Shown here piece by piece: positions 1 to 6,191 of a DNA stretch of 15,897 nt. Location of the stretch: positions 1-15,897 of the forward strand of contig JBOGEB010000090.1 in NCBI GenBank assembly GCA_050743125.1, written 5' to 3'. This stretch comes from JBOGEB01 sp050743125 (GTDB taxonomy: Bacteria > Actinomycetota > Nitriliruptoria > Euzebyales > Egibacteraceae). The notes beneath the pieces are model-generated. The model was not told the DNA's origin. It ran no database searches and saw only the letters and a list, made by a program, of their open reading frames with translations. A program made the translations under genes and the position numbers. The number at the start of each line of letters is the position of its first letter. Position 1 is the stretch's first letter.

Positions 1-334
1 TGCTGTTGTAATGGCTTCGCTCCGGTCACGCCACCATCAGGGCAATGTTGAGATTCAGATTATTTCTGCCAGCAAGCCGTGGCATTGTGCTGCGAATCAT
101 CATCGATTATCGCGCCATGTGCCAATCTCCTTCCCGGTAAACATCCTTGGCAGTACAGGCACTCTCCAGAAACGGCGTCCATTGCCGGTTTCCGGACGCT
201 GCCAGGCGCCCTGTTCAGCCATCGGATATCCCGGCACTCGGTCGCCACGAGGGTAGAGGGTGTCCCGACGCGTGATGCGAGGTCTCGGGTCCTTGTCGAG
301 GTTGGATCGTCTCTTGACTACAAGGGAGGCGATC
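1..334. other. Leading stretch without a recognisable gene
   Basis: No convincing coding region is seen on either strand. Short open frames here give compositionally odd, unrecognised peptides. The first 200 bases are visibly richer in A and T than the rest of the window, which may mean a different origin. The last bases carry the ribosome binding site of the integrase remnant (GGGAGG at 324-329, five bases before its ATG) and a TTGACT at 314-319 that could be a -35 box. Confidence 0.5.
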
Positions 335-1250
335 ATGTCGTACGAGCTGCACCAGATCCTGGCGAGAGCAGAGGACACGGGCTGGCGAGAAGCTTTGCGG
401 TGGGCGGGCGCGTTCGTCGCCGGCTTCGCGTCTGCCCAGACGCGCAGAAGCTACCAGCGGGACCTGCGCTGCTGGTTCAGCTTCTGCGTCACACATGACC
501 TGCACCCCTACAAGGGTGTTCGCCGCACGCATATGGAGCTGTGCCTTCGTGAGCTGGAGAAACAACTGCCCTGCCCGTCCAATGCGACGCCCTACCGGCG
601 CATCTCGACGCTGAGCTCATGGTTTTCCTGGCTGGAGGACGAGGAGATGGTCGTGGGCAACCCGGCGGCACGCGTGCGTCGACCGCCACGCCATCCCCGT
701 CCGCAGCCCTGGCTTGACCGCAACGAACTCACCGACCTACTGGCGGCCGCCGAAGACCAGGGCGGAGACCCCTACGCTTTGATCTGCCTGCTCGCGCTCA
801 ACGGGCTGCGCGTGTCGGAGGCCTGCGGGGCCGACATCGCTGACCTGGGTGGCTGACGCTACCAACCCACCTTGCAGGTGCTCGGCAAGGGCGACAAGCC
901 CGCGCTCATCGTGCTCAACCCGCGTACCTGTCAGGCGATCGATCAGGCCATCACCGGCCGTGCGCACGGTCCGCTGCTGCTCAACCAAGCACAGCGGCGG
1001 ATGCAGCGGCACAACGCCGCAGCGATCATTCGCCGCCTTGCTGCGACGGCGGGCATCGCTCGCCGGGTCACCCCGCACACGCTGCGGCGCTCCTACATCA
1101 CGATCGGGCTGTTGCAGGGCGTGCTCCTTGCGGGAGATGCAACGCGCCACCCGTCACGCCAAAGCCGACACCACCGTCGGTTACGACCAGTCCGAACGAT
1201 CGTTTCATAAGGATCCGACGTTCGTGCTCATGGCCGCCACCGCTCGCTGA
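335..1250 (+). pseudogene. Broken tyrosine recombinase (phage-type integrase)
   Basis: The intact gene would be a site-specific recombinase of the tyrosine family, about 305 residues. The ATG at 335 follows GGGAGG. Residues about 25-110 are the N-terminal SAM-like core-binding domain. The catalytic domain follows, with the first catalytic Arg in NGLRVSEAC (residue 159), the HxxR box as HTLRRS, and the distal His and Tyr in RHAKADTTVGYD. Two lesions break it: an in-frame TGA at 854-856, where the same frame resumes at once with LQVLGKGDKP, and an apparent extra C near 1124 that moves the end (SLREMQRAT to MAATAR) into the third frame. All catalytic residues survive across the pieces, so decay looks recent. 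The stop separates Arg159 from the rest, so no functional enzyme is expected. It may be the relic of an integrative element; no attachment site was found. Confidence 0.85.
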
Positions 1251-1294
1251 CCTTCATTTGCAGCCGCGACTGTGGCTTGTGCTCGTAGATCTGA

Positions 1295-1306
1295 TAATCT
1301 GATCTC
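1295..1306 (+). promoter_or_regulatory. -10 box and direct repeat before the antitoxin; likely leaderless start
   Basis: TAATCT (1295-1300) fits the actinobacterial TANNNT -10 box and ends six bases before the ATG at 1307, so transcription should begin at or beside the start codon. There is no Shine-Dalgarno sequence. The box lies within a tandem pair ATCTGATA/ATCTGATC (about 1289-1304), a possible operator for autoregulation by the antitoxin. The operator role is inference. Confidence 0.5.
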
Positions 1307-1546
1307 ATGGCAGACGTAAGTGCCACCGAGGCAGCTCGCAACTTCGCTGATCTCCTCGACGCGGTTGAGCGCGGCGAGCGCTTCACGATCATCCGCAGAG
1401 GCAAGGCCGTCGCGCACCTGGAGCCGCCTCACCATGGTCGCGGCGGCGACGTCAAGTCCGTGCTAAGAGAACACCGGCCCGACCCAGGCTGGGCGCGCGA
1501 GCTGGCCGAGACCCGACTGCTGCTCACTGTGGAGGAGCGGTCCTGA
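1307..1546 (+). CDS. Phd/YefM-family antitoxin (prevent-host-death type)
   Basis: A 79-residue protein. MADVSATEAARNFADLLDAVERGERFTI is laid out like the Phd/YefM N-terminal DNA-binding fold (start MxxVsatEaRrnfadLldrV), followed by the strand IIRRGKAVAHLEP. The C-terminal half (HRPDPGWARELAETR) is the acidic/basic tail that normally wraps the toxin. Family knowledge: these antitoxins neutralise a partner toxin and repress their own operon. The next gene is a PIN-domain toxin overlapping by four bases, the standard antitoxin-first order. The gene has no ribosome binding site but has a -10 box six bases upstream, so it is probably read as a leaderless message. Confidence 0.85.
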   Translation: MADVSATEAARNFADLLDAVERGERFTIIRRGKAVAHLEPPHHGRGGDVKSVLREHRPDPGWARELAETRLLLTVEERS

Positions 1547-1941
1547 GCCTTCTGCTGCTCGACACGACCTTCCTCATCGACGCGGAGCGCGACCCAAGCG
1601 GCATGGACGACCTGATCGCGGATGACGACGACACGGCCATCGCCGCGATCACGGTCGCCGAGCTGTTGGTGGGCGTCCAGTGGGCGACTGGAAAGCGTCG
1701 AGCTGCCAGGCACGGCTTCGCCGACGCTGTCGTCTCCGCCATCCCGATCATCGCCTATGACGTCCGCGTCGCCCATGCGCATGCCCAACTTCTCGTCGCC
1801 GCTCGCCAGTCAGGTCGACCGCGCAGCGCGCACGACCTCATCATTGCGGCGACAGCAGTTGCCTCCGGCCGCACCGTGGTGACCGCCGACCCGACAGGTT
1901 TCGAAGGACTCCCCGGCGTTGAGCTGCTTCGGCACCGCTGA
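1543..1941 (+). CDS. vapC: PIN-domain toxin, VapC family (CTG start)
   Basis: Probable ribonuclease toxin of 132 residues. All four acidic PIN residues are visible: Asp7 (LLLDTTFLID), Glu40 (TVAELLVG), Asp98 (SAHDLIIAA) and Asp116 (VVTADP). No ATG, GTG or TTG in frame lies far enough upstream to include Asp7. The first ATG (1603) would remove the first strand and Asp7. A strong Shine-Dalgarno sequence, GGAGGA at 1531-1536, sits six bases before CTG 1543, and that CTG shares CTGA with the antitoxin stop. I therefore place the start there, with translation coupled to the antitoxin. Family knowledge: VapC enzymes cleave RNA, often tRNA or rRNA, using Mg2+. The target here is unknown. Confidence 0.8.
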   Translation: MSLLLLDTTFLIDAERDPSGMDDLIADDDDTAIAAITVAELLVGVQWATGKRRAARHGFADAVVSAIPIIAYDVRVAHAHAQLLVAARQSGRPRSAHDLIIAATAVASGRTVVTADPTGFEGLPGVELLRHR

Positions 1942-2006
1942 CACGCCGCCATACCCCTGCCAGCAGCCGTATCGGAGTGGTTCTGTCCTGTCGCCTCGAT
2001 GGTGAC

Positions 2007-2026
2007 TTCCTCCGGATCCGAAGGAA
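2007..2026. repeat. Palindromic repeat, copy A1
   Basis: The sequence is TTCCT, then c, then CGGATCCG, then a, then AGGAA, a palindrome with one mismatched pair. It is followed by AGCTGCA. The core CGGATCCGAAGGAAAGC is shared exactly with copy B1 near 13871. It lies just downstream of the toxin gene. Confidence 0.75.
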
Positions 2027-2067
2027 AGCTGCAGGGCAGACGGCAAGGCGGCAGTTCGGGTCCCGCT

Positions 2068-2087
2068 TTCCTCTGCATCCGAAGGAA
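2068..2087. repeat. Palindromic repeat, copy A2
   Basis: This copy lies exactly 61 bases after A1. It has perfect eight-base arms GCTTTCCT/AGGAAAGC (2065-2072 and 2083-2090). The centre differs from A1 at two bases, and the flank AAGCTGCA is the same as in A1. Confidence 0.7.
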
Positions 2088-2144
2088 AGCTGCAACCGCC
2101 AGCGAGCGCTGTTCCGCCTGCTGGCGCGCGGGGTAGCGTCGGGG

Positions 2145-2704
2145 ATGTCCGCGTGCCCGACGCTGGCGACCCACCCGGCTGGTCCTGCGGCCGTTTCGGG
2201 AGTCCGACCTGCCCGCCTACACAGCGGTCCTTCAAGCCGAGGAGGTCCGAGCGTCGCTGCACCTGCCCGCCGACGTCGGTCGTGAGCGCGCCTGGACCGA
2301 GATAGCCCTGTGGCTCGGGCAGTGGGAGCTGCGGGGCACTGGCCAGTGGGCGGTGGAGGAGAAGGGCAGCGGCGCCTTCGTGGGTCGGGCGGGCCTGCAC
2401 TATCCCGAGCGGTGCGACTGGCCCGGGATCGAGGTGGGGTGGACCTTGCACCCCAGCCACTGGGGCAAGGGGTACGCGACCGAAGCCGGCGCCCGCGCGA
2501 TCGCCTATGCGTTTGGCGAGTTGGGAGCAGAGAAGCTGTTCAGCATGATCCTGCCGGAGAACCGCCGCTCGATCGCGCTGGCCAGGCGACTTCGGGTTCC
2601 GTCTCGTCGAGGAGCGGGTGCTGTCGCACTTCCCGGCCATGCCGCACGGAATCTGGTGCCTGTCACGACGGGAATGGCGGGCAGCGCAGCAACCGTGCCC
2701 CTGA
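2145..2704 (+). pseudogene. Broken GNAT acetyltransferase (RimJ/RimL type)
   Basis: Joining three frames gives a normal-looking GNAT N-acetyltransferase of about 185 residues. It starts at ATG 2145 (MSACPTLATH), continues as RLVLRPFRESDLPAY, has the acetyl-CoA-binding turn HWGKGYATEAGARA and the helix NRRSIALARRLGF, and ends HGIWCLSRREW at TGA 2702-2704. Two apparent single-base insertions break it: an extra C in the CCC run at 2174-2176 and an extra C near 2593. The middle piece keeps the acetyl-CoA site but has no start codon in frame. Family members acetylate amino groups of proteins or small molecules; the substrate here is unknown. The stop codon lies inside the left end of the MITE-like element. 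Two base-call errors would give the same picture. Confidence 0.75.
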
Positions 2705-2925
2705 GAGCGTGTTTGAAAACTGTTGTGGGGGTCGCGTCGCGTCGGGTTCCGCTCGCGAAGAGCCTTTTAGGTCGCTCCACCCGACGCGACGCGACAGTCT
2801 TGTCAGGTCATCGTCGTATGTTTTGTGATATCTGAGGCAGTTTCGGACGGCTTGTGGCCGCCGAAACTGCGCTCCGCTCCGCTTCGCCCACGGGGCAAGG
2901 CCACGATTCTCAAACACGTCCTGAG
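2701..2925. mobile_element. MITE-like element with terminal inverted repeats
   Basis: A 225-base non-coding element. The left end AGCGTGTTTGAAAAC (2706-2720) is matched in inverted form by GACGTGTTTGAGAAT at the right (2906-2920). Both ends are flanked by the direct pentamer CTGAG (2701-2705 and 2921-2925), a candidate target-site duplication. Inside are two strong hairpins. One has perfect 16-base arms built of GTCGC/GCGAC units (2731-2746 and 2780-2795). The other pairs GCAGTTTCGG with CCGAAACTGC (2837-2851 and 2857-2870) around a five-base loop. No transposase is encoded, so it could only move with help from a full-length relative. The ends resemble those of DDE insertion sequences, but I cannot name the family. 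Confidence 0.65.
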
Positions 2926-3001
2926 ACGCCCCCGTGAGCCTTCGTCGGCGAATCCGCGGTACAGCCCTTAGGAGCTTCGACACCTATTTCAAAGGCCCCC
3001 G

Positions 3002-4987
3002 TCAGGCCCGCGTGGTGGCCTCCTCGACCGCCTCGTAGAGGTGCTCCCACTGGGTGAACAGCGCGCCTGCGCGGTCCTTCGCTGCCCCGTGGCGGGTCAG
3101 GGTTTCCCGCACGGATTGCGGATCCTCGTAGAGCTCGGGGTCGGCGAGCGCCCGGTCGAGGTCGGCGACCTCGGCCTCGGCCGCCATGAGCGCGGCCTCG
3201 ACCCGCTCCAGCTCCGCGCGCAGGTCCTTCGTCTGGCGGTGGAGGCGGTTGCGGCGCTCGGCCTCGGCGCGCTTGCGCTCTGACTTGGATCCCCGCCCTG
3301 CGCCGGCCCCTGCGCCATCGTCCTCACCCCGGCGGGCGGGCGAGTCACCGTCTGCGGTGTCCGAGCCCTCGGGCGCCGCCTGGTCGAGGTCGAGGCCGGT
3401 CCGCTCCGCGTAGTACTCGAAGTCGCCGGCGTACAGCCTGGCGGCACCCCCGCCGACCACGACGATCGTGTCGGCGACCGAACGGATGAGGTGACGGTCG
3501 TGGGTGATGAGCACGACGGTGCCCGGGTAGGCGACGAGCGCGTCCTCGAGCACGTCCCGGCTCGTCATGTCGAGGTGGTTCGTCGGCTCGTCCATGCAGA
3601 GCAGGTTGACCGGCCGGGCGAGGAGCTTCGCCAGCGCGAGCCGCGCGCGCTCGCCGCCCGAAAGCACCCCGACACGTTTGTCGACGTCGTCGCCGGAAAA
3701 ACGGAACGCGCCGAGCAGGTTACGCGGGTTGACCTCGGACGTGTCGACGGCCGACGCCAGCTCCTGGAGCACCGTCCGGTCCAGGTTGAGCGCGTCGACC
3801 TGATGTTGGGCGTAGTAGGCGACCTCGACGTTGTGGCCGAGCTGGCGGGAGCCGGCGTCGACCGGCAGGAGCCCGGCAAGGATTCTGAGCAGGGTGGTCT
3901 TGCCCGCACCGTTCGGGCCGACGAGCGCGACCTTCTTGCCCCGCTCCAGGACGAGGTCGAGCCCGTCGTAGATGACCCGATCGCCGTAGGCTTTGCGCAC
4001 CCCGGTCAGCGTCACGACGTCCCGGCCCGAACGCGGCGGCGGGGGGAACCTGAACCGGATGCTCTTGGGATCCGGCTTCGCCACCTGGACCCGCTCCATG
4101 CGGTCGAGCTGGTGGATCCGGCTCTGGACCTGGCGGGCCTTGGTCGCCTTGTAGCGGAAACGCTCGATGAACGCTTGCGTTTTCGCAATCTCGCGGCCCT
4201 GCTGCTTGGCGGCGGCGAGCAGCTGCTCGGCCCGCAGCTGGCGCTGAGCGACAAACGCCTCGTAGTCGCCGACGTACTCGGTGGCGGTGCCGTGGACGAT
4301 CTCGACGACTCGGTTGGCGACCGCGTTGACGAAGTCGCGGTCGTGGCTGGCGACCACGACCGCCCCGTCGTAGGTGGCGAGGAACCCCTCCAGCCACCGG
4401 ATGCTGTCCAGGTCGAGGTGGTTCGTCGGCTCGTCGAGCAGGAGCACGTCCGGCCCGGCGAACAGCAGCCGGGCGAGCGCGACGCGCATCATCCAGCCTC
4501 CGGACAGCTCACGGAGCCCCCGATCGAACTCGGTCTCCGCGAACCCGAGCCCGGCGAGGATGCGGCGCGCCTCGGCCTCGATCCCGTAGCCGCCGAGGTG
4601 CTCAAACCGGTCCTGCAGCCGCCCGTACTCGGCGAGCAAGACGTCCTGCTCGGGACCGGACGGCGCCTCGGCGACCTCGGTGGCGAGGATCCCCATCCGC
4701 TCCTTCAGCGCGGCCACCGGCCCGGCGGCGAGCACCTCCTCCAGCACGGTGCGGCCGGCCCGCTCCGCGACCTCTTGGCGCAGCGTGCCGACGGCCACGT
4801 CGCGCCGGCGGACGACCTCACCCGCGTCGGGCCGCCGCTCGCCCGCGATCAGCTCGAGCAGGGTCGTCTTGCCCGCCCCGTTCGCGCCGACCAAGCCGAT
4901 GCGCACCCCCGGGCCGACCCGCAGGGTGACGTCCTTGAACAGGACGCGGGCGCCATGCGCGACCAAGGCGTTGGAGACGGTGATCAT
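3002..4987 (-). CDS. ABC-F family ATPase (two ATP-binding cassettes)
   Basis: A soluble 661-residue ABC-F protein. Cassette 1 has Walker A GANGAGKT (34-41), signature LSGGW (161-165) and Walker B LLLDEP with catalytic Glu (182-187). Cassette 2 has GPNGAGKT (357-364), LSGGE (442-446) and LLCMDEP (462-468). A charged helical linker of about 80 residues joins them, and the C-terminus (from about 566) is a lysine/arginine-rich coiled coil like that of Uup. There are no membrane segments, so it is not a transporter subunit. Family knowledge: ABC-F proteins bind the ribosome and relieve stalled or drug-bound states; which role applies here cannot be read from sequence. A GTG at 5014 would add nine residues. 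I prefer ATG 4987, where the conserved MITVSN strand begins, nine bases after a TACCCT -10 box. Confidence 0.93.
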   Translation of the reverse strand: MITVSNALVAHGARVLFKDVTLRVGPGVRIGLVGANGAGKTTLLELIAGERRPDAGEVVRRRDVAVGTLRQEVAERAGRTVLEEVLAAGPVAALKERMGILATEVAEAPSGPEQDVLLAEYGRLQDRFEHLGGYGIEAEARRILAGLGFAETEFDRGLRELSGGWMMRVALARLLFAGPDVLLLDEPTNHLDLDSIRWLEGFLATYDGAVVVASHDRDFVNAVANRVVEIVHGTATEYVGDYEAFVAQRQLRAEQLLAAAKQQGREIAKTQAFIERFRYKATKARQVQSRIHQLDRMERVQVAKPDPKSIRFRFPPPPRSGRDVVTLTGVRKAYGDRVIYDGLDLVLERGKKVALVGPNGAGKTTLLRILAGLLPVDAGSRQLGHNVEVAYYAQHQVDALNLDRTVLQELASAVDTSEVNPRNLLGAFRFSGDDVDKRVGVLSGGERARLALAKLLARPVNLLCMDEPTNHLDMTSRDVLEDALVAYPGTVVLITHDRHLIRSVADTIVVVGGGAARLYAGDFEYYAERTGLDLDQAAPEGSDTADGDSPARRGEDDGAGAGAGRGSKSERKRAEAERRNRLHRQTKDLRAELERVEAALMAAEAEVADLDRALADPELYEDPQSVRETLTRHGAAKDRAGALFTQWEHLYEAVEEATTRA

Positions 4988-4996
4988 GGAACGGTC

Positions 4997-5032
4997 AGGG
5001 TACGCCTCGGGCACTGCGGGATGGGTTAGGCT
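4997..5032. promoter_or_regulatory. Divergent promoter pair, both possibly leaderless
   Basis: On the minus strand TACCCT (complement of 4997-5002) lies nine bases before ATG 4987 of the ABC-F gene. On the plus strand TAGGCT (5027-5032) lies eight bases before ATG 5041. Both fit TANNNT, and neither start codon has a Shine-Dalgarno sequence. The two genes share only 53 bases, so their promoters must lie back to back. No clear -35 boxes are visible. Confidence 0.45.
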
Positions 5033-5040
5033 GCGCGGCC

Positions 5041-5457
5041 ATGAGCTTTTTGACCAGAATCCACGGCTCCGAGATCGCTTTCGCGCTCATCGGCATCTGG
5101 GCGGTCATCGGCCTCTGGTCGCTTGCTCTGCGCTTCATGAAGTACGAGGAGACCCCCAAGTTCTGGCGGGTGGTGTCGGTCGCCCAGATGCTGCTGGCGG
5201 TGCAGTGGCTGGTCGGGCTGGTGCTGCTCCTCATGGGAGGCCGGCCGGGACGCGCCAACGCGGGACCGAAGGCGCTGCTGCTCCATCTGCTCTACGCGGT
5301 GTTCTCGCCTGTCGTGGTCTTGGGCGTGGCGCACTTCATGGCCCGAAAGGGGACGCAAGACGGCCGGCGGAACCCGTACACGATCTTCGCGCTCGTGGGC
5401 CTGGTCATGTTCGGTCTGCTGTTCCGCGCCTATCAGGTCGGGATCGACGGCTTCTAA
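5041..5457 (+). CDS. Four-helix integral membrane protein, function unknown
   Basis: A 138-residue protein with four hydrophobic helices at about 11-31, 44-66, 77-99 and 113-130, separated by short charged loops (RFMKYEETPKFWR, ARKGTQDGRR). By the positive-inside rule both loops should be cytoplasmic. It has no signal peptide beyond helix 1. Histidines at 8, 82 and 98 near or in the helices could bind a metal or haem, but I recognise no such family. It is transcribed divergently from the ABC-F gene with a 53-base gap. The ATG has no ribosome binding site but has TAGGCT eight bases upstream. The reading frame stays open for another 58 codons past the TAA. Confidence 0.75.
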   Translation: MSFLTRIHGSEIAFALIGIWAVIGLWSLALRFMKYEETPKFWRVVSVAQMLLAVQWLVGLVLLLMGGRPGRANAGPKALLLHLLYAVFSPVVVLGVAHFMARKGTQDGRRNPYTIFALVGLVMFGLLFRAYQVGIDGF

Positions 5458-5631
5458 AGGCCCGGAGTTCGTGGTCCTGAGGACGTCGAGGCGCGCGTCG
5501 ACCCCGGCCTCGCCGAGATCGCCGACACGCTCGAGCTGATCGTGGACTTCGCAACCCACACGTACGACCACGCGCTCGAGAACCGCGCCCGGATCGAGGC
5601 GCTTGAAGCCGGGGGGACCCGGCAGGCATGA
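5458..5631 (+). other. Start-less open frame following the membrane protein
   Basis: Directly after the TAA at 5455-5457 the same frame stays open for 57 sense codons to a TGA at 5629-5631. It has protein-like composition (VEARVDPGLAEIADTLELIV, later YDHALENRARIEALEAGG, an amphipathic helix). There is no ATG, GTG or TTG near its beginning; the first candidate is GTG 5542 in mid-helix. It may be a leftover 3' end of a lost gene or a C-terminal tail cut off by a new stop. I recognise no family. The rest of the gap to 5697 holds nothing I can name. Confidence 0.3.
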
Positions 5632-5697
5632 GCGGCACCTGTCGTCCGGTTAGCTGTGCGCTTCAGGCCGCATCTTGCCGGAAGCGCACGTCGGGAG

Positions 5698-5889
5698 TTA
5701 CTGGTCCTGCCTCCCTATCACGCGGACGATGCCGCCGGACGGGTAGAGGAGCGACTCGCGCGCGTCCTCCCACTGGACCCGCAGCTGAGGGCGGGTCGGG
5801 TTCACCACCTCGGTGATCCTCCCGCGCCGGACCGGCTGGCCGGTCTTGCGGCTGTTGATCTCGATGACGTCGCCGACTGAAAACTCCAT
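5698..5889 (-). CDS. DUF1918 domain protein
   Basis: A 63-residue protein. VGDVIEINSRKTGQPVRRGRI, followed by TEVV, LRVQWEDARESLLYPSGG and VRVI, matches the small beta-barrel DUF1918 pattern (VGDrlvv.G...G...R.G.I.eV......yrVRWdDGhe..f.P). The family is common in Actinobacteria and has no settled function; a nucleic-acid-binding barrel has been guessed from the fold. The frame runs further upstream, but ATG 5889 is chosen because GGAG lies five bases before it and because family homology begins there. A well-placed promoter lies 35-63 bases upstream. It is divergent from the trypsin-STAND region. Confidence 0.85.
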   Translation of the reverse strand: MEFSVGDVIEINSRKTGQPVRRGRITEVVNPTRPQLRVQWEDARESLLYPSGGIVRVIGRQDQ

Positions 5890-5923
5890 CTCTGCTCCAT
5901 TCCTCGCACCGATGGGCCTCTCG

Positions 5924-5952
5924 ACGCTACCGCGCTGCGGGCGCGGCGTGAA
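5924..5952 (-). promoter_or_regulatory. Promoter of the DUF1918 gene
   Basis: Read on the minus strand: TTCACG (complement of 5947-5952), a 17-base spacer, then TAGCGT (complement of 5924-5929). The -10 fits TANNNT, and the -35 matches four of six bases of TTGACA. It predicts a leader of about 28 bases that includes the Shine-Dalgarno sequence. Confidence 0.5.
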
Positions 5953-6022
5953 GAGGTGAACCCACATAGCGGCGCCGCAGGTCAGTACGCTGGGGGCACC
6001 GTGGTGGGTAGGAGGGCGTCGC

Positions 6023-6191
6023 TTGACGGGGCTTATCGAGGTTCCGCGCGCCGATGACGGGTCCGTCATGGTGCAGGTGGACGACGCGGGTGACAGCGTG
6101 GCGCGGGCTGCTTGGAGGCGGGGGTGATCATCTCGAGGACCAGCGCGGCGAGGCGAACTTCAAGGTCACGCGCAGATGGGCGGGACGATGA
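6023..6191 (+). pseudogene. Wrecked Trypco1 (trypsin-co-occurring domain 1) gene
   Basis: TTG 6023 follows GGAGGG (6011-6016) by six bases and opens a 34-codon frame, MTGLIEVPRADDGSVMVQVD and on, ending at TGA 6125-6127. This matches the start of Trypco1 proteins (a short strand, then dgGsvlVeV). The expected continuation VIISRTSAA is in the second frame, and the family's closing motif appears in the third frame as EANFKVTRRW, ending at TGA 6189-6191. The central helix of some 45-60 residues is missing. The 169 bases are thus a Trypco1 gene with an internal deletion and shifted frames. Family knowledge: Trypco1 proteins are small partners encoded beside trypsin-like or STAND conflict proteins, which fits the next gene. 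The assignment rests on recalled motifs, not a search. TACGCT at 5986-5991 is a possible -10 box. Confidence 0.65.

Noticed and set aside
2007..2087. Palindromic copies as a short CRISPR array
   Set aside because: There are only two copies per site, the unit is a perfect dyad rather than a CRISPR repeat, the filler between pairs is related, and no cas gene is present.
2663..2983. Minus-strand open frame across the MITE-like element as a transposase fragment
   Set aside because: It spans hairpins and the terminal repeat, runs beyond both ends of the element and shows no transposase motif.
3491..5029. Long open frame on the plus strand opposite the ABC-F gene
   Set aside because: It mirrors the codon pattern of a clear ABC-F gene in very GC-rich DNA. 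Its product is a charged low-complexity chain with no domain.
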